From the NCBI RefSeq assembly GCF_030398385.1, contig NZ_JAOAOQ010000033.1, positions 1 to 63,297 on the forward strand: DNA of 63,297 nt. The letters run 5' to 3'. A model generated the notes under the pieces. That model was not told where the DNA came from. It ran no database searches and worked only from the letters and a program-made list of their open reading frames with translations. Both the position numbers and the translations under genes were made by a program. The stretch is from Aquibium sp. ELW1220 (GTDB lineage: Bacteria > Pseudomonadota > Alphaproteobacteria > Rhizobiales > Rhizobiaceae). This document shows positions 59,972 through 63,297 of this stretch, piece after piece. The stretch's first letter is position 1. The number at the start of each line of letters is the position of its first letter.

Positions 59972-62900
59972 AGGAAATATAGAAAGCATTCCGCAAGAAT
60001 TTTCAGCCGATGCTCAGTGGGATGAAGAACCCGAGGACGATCTTTCACACATTCCACCGGGTTGCGTGAAGTCACTTCTTGAAAGAGCGGCAGATAAATT
60101 AGATCCAGATGCCGTTGGCTCGAAACCAAGACGACAACCGTATGTGAACCGGATTGTTGTTTTAGGCGGACCCGGACAAGGCAAATCAACCCTCGGTCAG
60201 TTCATTGCCCAAGTATCCCGTGCGACTTTGCTGAAGACTATCTCGTCCGGAAAATTGTCCCCTGAAACTGTAGCGATGGCAGATCACATTCTTGACCGCG
60301 CAAGTTATCTTGGAATTCCTCTTCAGGGGCCCGCCCGACTACCATTCCGCCTGGACCTTACGGGTCTCGCGGATGCGATTAACGCCAGCGAAAGGCGGTC
60401 GCTCTCGCTCATTCGGTTTATCGCAATGCGCATGAGCCGCGATCTTGAAACCCCCATCGACGCTGATGCGGTGCGAAAGCTTCTGACGCAGTTTCCGTGG
60501 TTGTTGATCCTCGACGGACTGGATGAGGTCCCGCCATCCGCGAACCGGAAAGAGGTGCTTAGCGCCATAGAGGGATTTTGGGACGAGGTGCATAGCGCGA
60601 ATGCGGACGTATTAGCAGTCGTCACTACACGCCCACAGGGTTACAACCATGATCTAGATCCGAAAATGTGGCAACACTGGCATCTTGCGCCGTTGCCGCC
60701 GGAAGTTGCGATCCAGTATGCCGAAAAACTGGGATTAGCCCGTTTAGCCGATCCAGAGCGGCGAAAATCTATATTAAATGACATCGCAAAAGCATGTTTA
60801 GACCCAGCTACTCGCCTTCTTACTACATCACCACTTCAAGTAGCTATACTATTTGGGATATCTTTTCTAAAGGGGAACATACCACAGGATAGGTGGGAGC
60901 TTTTCGACAAGTACTACAATCTTCTGCGAGACAGAGAAGCTCAGAAACCTGGCGAAACCGCGTCCTTCGTACGTGATAACAAGCGCATCATAGATGCAAT
61001 ACATCAAGACTGCGGATGGCTTCTTCAAGTTGAGGCGGAAAGTGCAGGAAGAACGGCGGCGTTTTTAACCGAAACACAGTTCCGCGAGATTATCGAAGAT
61101 CTATTGTTGTCCGAGGGATACGAGAAGCCACGAAGCGAAGAGTTAGCTGGTGAGTTCGCGCGAATAGCGACCGAAAGGTTAGTGCTCCTTGCGACTCAAG
61201 TGGAGGGGCGTCTCTCGTTCGACGTCCGTTCTCTTCAGGAATATATGGCAGCCGCGAAATTGGCAGGTGCAGATCAGAAGCTTTTCGATGCTCGATTGAG
61301 AGCTATTGCGGGAAGCGCTCACTGGCGACATGTTTTTCGCATTGCTGCGAGCAAAGCCTTCTCTGTAGTAGAACTAGGACATTTGAGAACGACTGTCGTC
61401 GCGGTTTGTGATGCTTTGGATAGAGGCGATATTGAAGAAGCATCTTCAACAGTCAGAGCGGGAGCCGCGCTCGCCCTGGATTTGCTTGCTGACGGAGTAG
61501 CGACATCTGCTCCTAAGTTCGAGAGGCAATTCGCGGTAAGGGCATTGGAAATGCTAAATGCAGGGAGCGGAGGATTTGATCCACGGTTAGCGGATATTGC
61601 ATCGCTTGGCTATGAAGAACTTCTTGCCCGCGTGATTAGTGCTCATGTTAATTCAGACAATGTTCACCGAGCACAGGTGGCGTGGCGGCTCCTTTCGACG
61701 ATAGCTCAAAAGCATTACTGGGCAGAGAAGCTAATGCTGGAGTTGCTGCCCGCAGATTGCCAGAAAAGATTGAATTTGGTCGCAAGTGTAAGTCCCCGCT
61801 TTTGGCCAGCATCACTAAAAGCTCCGCTACTCGAAGCGCAGGAGACAATCGGCCCCGCCGGCACCAGTAGGTTCTATCAAAGTATACGTATACGTGATCG
61901 GGATCAGGATCAGGATGAGTCAATCGATGAATTTGTTCTCATGCCGGAACTACACCGAAGGTCGAACTTCTCGCATGGCGGCCGGATCATATCTTGTCGA
62001 TGGTTTTGTGGAGTACAAAGCTCTATTACACCCTATAGACCGACTGACGACGTTTCAAAAATCGTCCCCGATGGGCTAAAATGTCCACCCTGGAGCGGAC
62101 TTGTCGTCTTGCGCAACTTTGCGATCGACGCGACCCCATATGGGCTCGCGAAAGCAATCGAGCAATACAGCAACATCGAAAAGTCTGGTGAAATCAAATG
62201 GCCCATGAGAAATTATCTATTTCCCTGGGTTCTTTCTTGCCTAATTGCTGATTATCATGAAGGCCACTCTGGATCAGAATTAGCTTACAGGGCGCGGAAC
62301 GGCGGCTTTGGGACCAATGTTGACTGGGATGCGGCAGAAACACGTTGGCGCAGCGATCCGATAAAGCCGGATGATCTTCTGACGTGGGAGGAGGGCTTGT
62401 ACCTGGGGTCGATGATCGCAACAAAAGGCGTGCCAATTATTGGCCCCGTCACAGGATCGCGCAGCAACGTGTCTGTTGACGTGAGCGCGTTCTCCGATGT
62501 TCTGGAACGCATGCCGAGCGGGGAAAAGCTTCGGCGAATATTGTGGCTCATGATCGCCTCTGCTCGCCGCTCTACAGATAGTCATGCGATCGAGCGGGCG
62601 CTCGAGTTGTATTTTCGGTATGTGCCAAGCGTAGATGCGGAGCCGATCCATCCTGGAATATTCGCACTTCATGCAGCGTCTTGGAATGATGCCCGCATTG
62701 TACTCCTAGCCGACGCGGCTGGTCGAAAGGGAAGCTATCCGCAGGCGTCAATTGATTTGGAAGCGATGATGGCCGCCTTCCAAGTAGATCCCTCCAAACG
62801 CGGGCTGATCGTAGTTCTAGCTGGGAACATCTCCCATTTGCGTAGGGTGAAGAGAGATTTACTACATATTCCTGAGGAGGCTCTGCAAACAATCCCTGGA

Positions 62901-63230
62901 GATGAACCCGCCGTCTGCGCTGCTGTGGCTTGGTTGCGCATTCTAACGCTCCGGTGGGGTGTTGACGACGCAGAGCAGATCGCGCGCGATCTCTCCCGCC
63001 ACGTTGCCTTCTGTCGTATTGCTATTCAGTTTCTCAGATCGGAAGTGCCGGAAAAGTATTCTGCGCGCATGCGATTACTTCACGCATTGGCGGTTGAGCA
63101 ACTGAAAAGTGGGGGCACGCTTGATCCACTGTTGTTCGAGGTGTTGAATGCCGACGTCGGCGGTTATCCCACGAGGCTAGCCCGTCTTATTCATGACGGC
63201 GTGTTCGCAAGGCTGGCGGATGTAGCATAA
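59910..63230 (+). CDS. NACHT-family STAND NTPase with C-terminal helical sensor region
   Basis: A frame of 1106 codons (from GTG 59910, which has no ribosome site), best read as the continuation of the nuclease at 59261. NACHT motifs: Walker A VLGGPGQGKST at 84-94, Walker B FPWLLILDGLDEVP at 195-208, and VVTTRPQGY with sensor Arg near 241. The winged-helix region follows (about 320-440, SLQEYMAA). From about 450 to the end there are helical repeat-like segments without TPR, WD40 or LRR consensus, presumably the ligand sensor. Bacterial NACHT proteins are established antiphage ATPases that oligomerise on sensing phage. Here the effector would be a DNA nuclease. AT-rich codons mark it as acquired. 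Confidence 0.85.
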   Translation: MFIDLPIESFPFPFIHVEYIEGNIESIPQEFSADAQWDEEPEDDLSHIPPGCVKSLLERAADKLDPDAVGSKPRRQPYVNRIVVLGGPGQGKSTLGQFIAQVSRATLLKTISSGKLSPETVAMADHILDRASYLGIPLQGPARLPFRLDLTGLADAINASERRSLSLIRFIAMRMSRDLETPIDADAVRKLLTQFPWLLILDGLDEVPPSANRKEVLSAIEGFWDEVHSANADVLAVVTTRPQGYNHDLDPKMWQHWHLAPLPPEVAIQYAEKLGLARLADPERRKSILNDIAKACLDPATRLLTTSPLQVAILFGISFLKGNIPQDRWELFDKYYNLLRDREAQKPGETASFVRDNKRIIDAIHQDCGWLLQVEAESAGRTAAFLTETQFREIIEDLLLSEGYEKPRSEELAGEFARIATERLVLLATQVEGRLSFDVRSLQEYMAAAKLAGADQKLFDARLRAIAGSAHWRHVFRIAASKAFSVVELGHLRTTVVAVCDALDRGDIEEASSTVRAGAALALDLLADGVATSAPKFERQFAVRALEMLNAGSGGFDPRLADIASLGYEELLARVISAHVNSDNVHRAQVAWRLLSTIAQKHYWAEKLMLELLPADCQKRLNLVASVSPRFWPASLKAPLLEAQETIGPAGTSRFYQSIRIRDRDQDQDESIDEFVLMPELHRRSNFSHGGRIISCRWFCGVQSSITPYRPTDDVSKIVPDGLKCPPWSGLVVLRNFAIDATPYGLAKAIEQYSNIEKSGEIKWPMRNYLFPWVLSCLIADYHEGHSGSELAYRARNGGFGTNVDWDAAETRWRSDPIKPDDLLTWEEGLYLGSMIATKGVPIIGPVTGSRSNVSVDVSAFSDVLERMPSGEKLRRILWLMIASARRSTDSHAIERALELYFRYVPSVDAEPIHPGIFALHAASWNDARIVLLADAAGRKGSYPQASIDLEAMMAAFQVDPSKRGLIVVLAGNISHLRRVKRDLLHIPEEALQTIPGDEPAVCAAVAWLRILTLRWGVDDAEQIARDLSRHVAFCRIAIQFLRSEVPEKYSARMRLLHALAVEQLKSGGTLDPLLFEVLNADVGGYPTRLARLIHDGVFARLADVA

Positions 63231-63297
63231 GCGGTTGATTTGGCGTAGGATTCGTTGCTTAGGCCAATCCTGCCGACAACATCGCGCGAGCCACACC

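Noticed and set aside
1-63297. CRISPR arrays, rRNA or tRNA genes
   Set aside because: No regularly spaced direct repeats and no cloverleaf or rRNA-like blocks were seen; the repeats found are inverted and dispersed.

Overview
The window is high-GC DNA with the gene content, codon use and dense divergent operons of an alphaproteobacterium, most likely in Hyphomicrobiales (rhizobia and relatives). It carries bacteriochlorophyll genes (bchE, bchJ), a sulfolactate-degradation cluster, many ABC importers with FCD-type GntR regulators, luciferase-like monooxygenases and amidases. This suggests a metabolically versatile soil, plant-associated or marine organism with a history of (an)oxygenic-independent phototrophy. 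No rRNA, tRNA or CRISPR array was seen. The genus cannot be fixed from sequence inspection.

Layout. 1-5.2 kb: the tail of an unidentified gene, then bchE-bchJ (minus strand) with an FNR/FixK-type box in front, then ppk2 and an AEC transporter. These gene pairs are separated by three copies (A, B, C) of an inverted-repeat element built on the core ACAGTTTACTTAATTC. 5.2-13.8 kb: a UTRA GntR regulator divergent from suyA-suyB, slcC-comC, an aldehyde dehydrogenase and an aldose 1-epimerase, with a convergent PfkB sugar kinase. A MntA-HepT toxin-antitoxin pair is wedged between suyB and slcC. 13.8-16.1 kb: a CueR/HmrR-like promoter, a FixH/YtkA-like protein, a MauG-type dihaem peroxidase and a K+ channel. 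16.2-21.9 kb (minus): an SbcCD-like nuclease/ATPase pair, a PD-(D/E)XK-like protein and a stand-alone Hen1-type RNA methyltransferase domain. 22.4-32.5 kb: a sugar-type ABC importer operon with FCD regulator, ATPase, aldehyde dehydrogenase, enolase-superfamily dehydratase and a GMC oxidoreductase with small subunit. 32.6-41.0 kb: an MFS exporter, then a taurine/nitrate-type ABC importer followed by two near-duplicate flavin monooxygenases, an FCD regulator and a flavin reductase. 41.1-49.6 kb (minus): an eight-gene operon with a complete dipeptide-type ABC importer, an amidase, an AtzH-like protein and an acetamidase/formamidase. 49.8-56.7 kb: a large atypical amidase divergent from an XRE-cupin regulator, an orphan binding protein and an MFS transporter; two identical-design palindromes flank the regulator. 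56.9-58.1 kb: VapBC-type toxin-antitoxin and a DUF6429 protein.

From about 58.1 kb to the right edge the DNA becomes visibly AT-richer, with rare codons, and carries a decayed tyrosine-integrase remnant followed by a large Mrr-like nuclease-NACHT NTPase gene. This gene is split into two overlapping frames at a T6 run. I read this as a laterally acquired defence island, and the nuclease-NACHT gene is the most interesting candidate system in the window.

How the genes work together: the suy/slc/com set can epimerise sulfolactate through sulfopyruvate and release sulfite, leaving pyruvate. The 34-56 kb region reads as a modular amide or organic-nitrogen (possibly organosulfur) scavenging island: import, flavin-dependent oxygenation, then amide hydrolysis. 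Substrates of that island are not visible from sequence.
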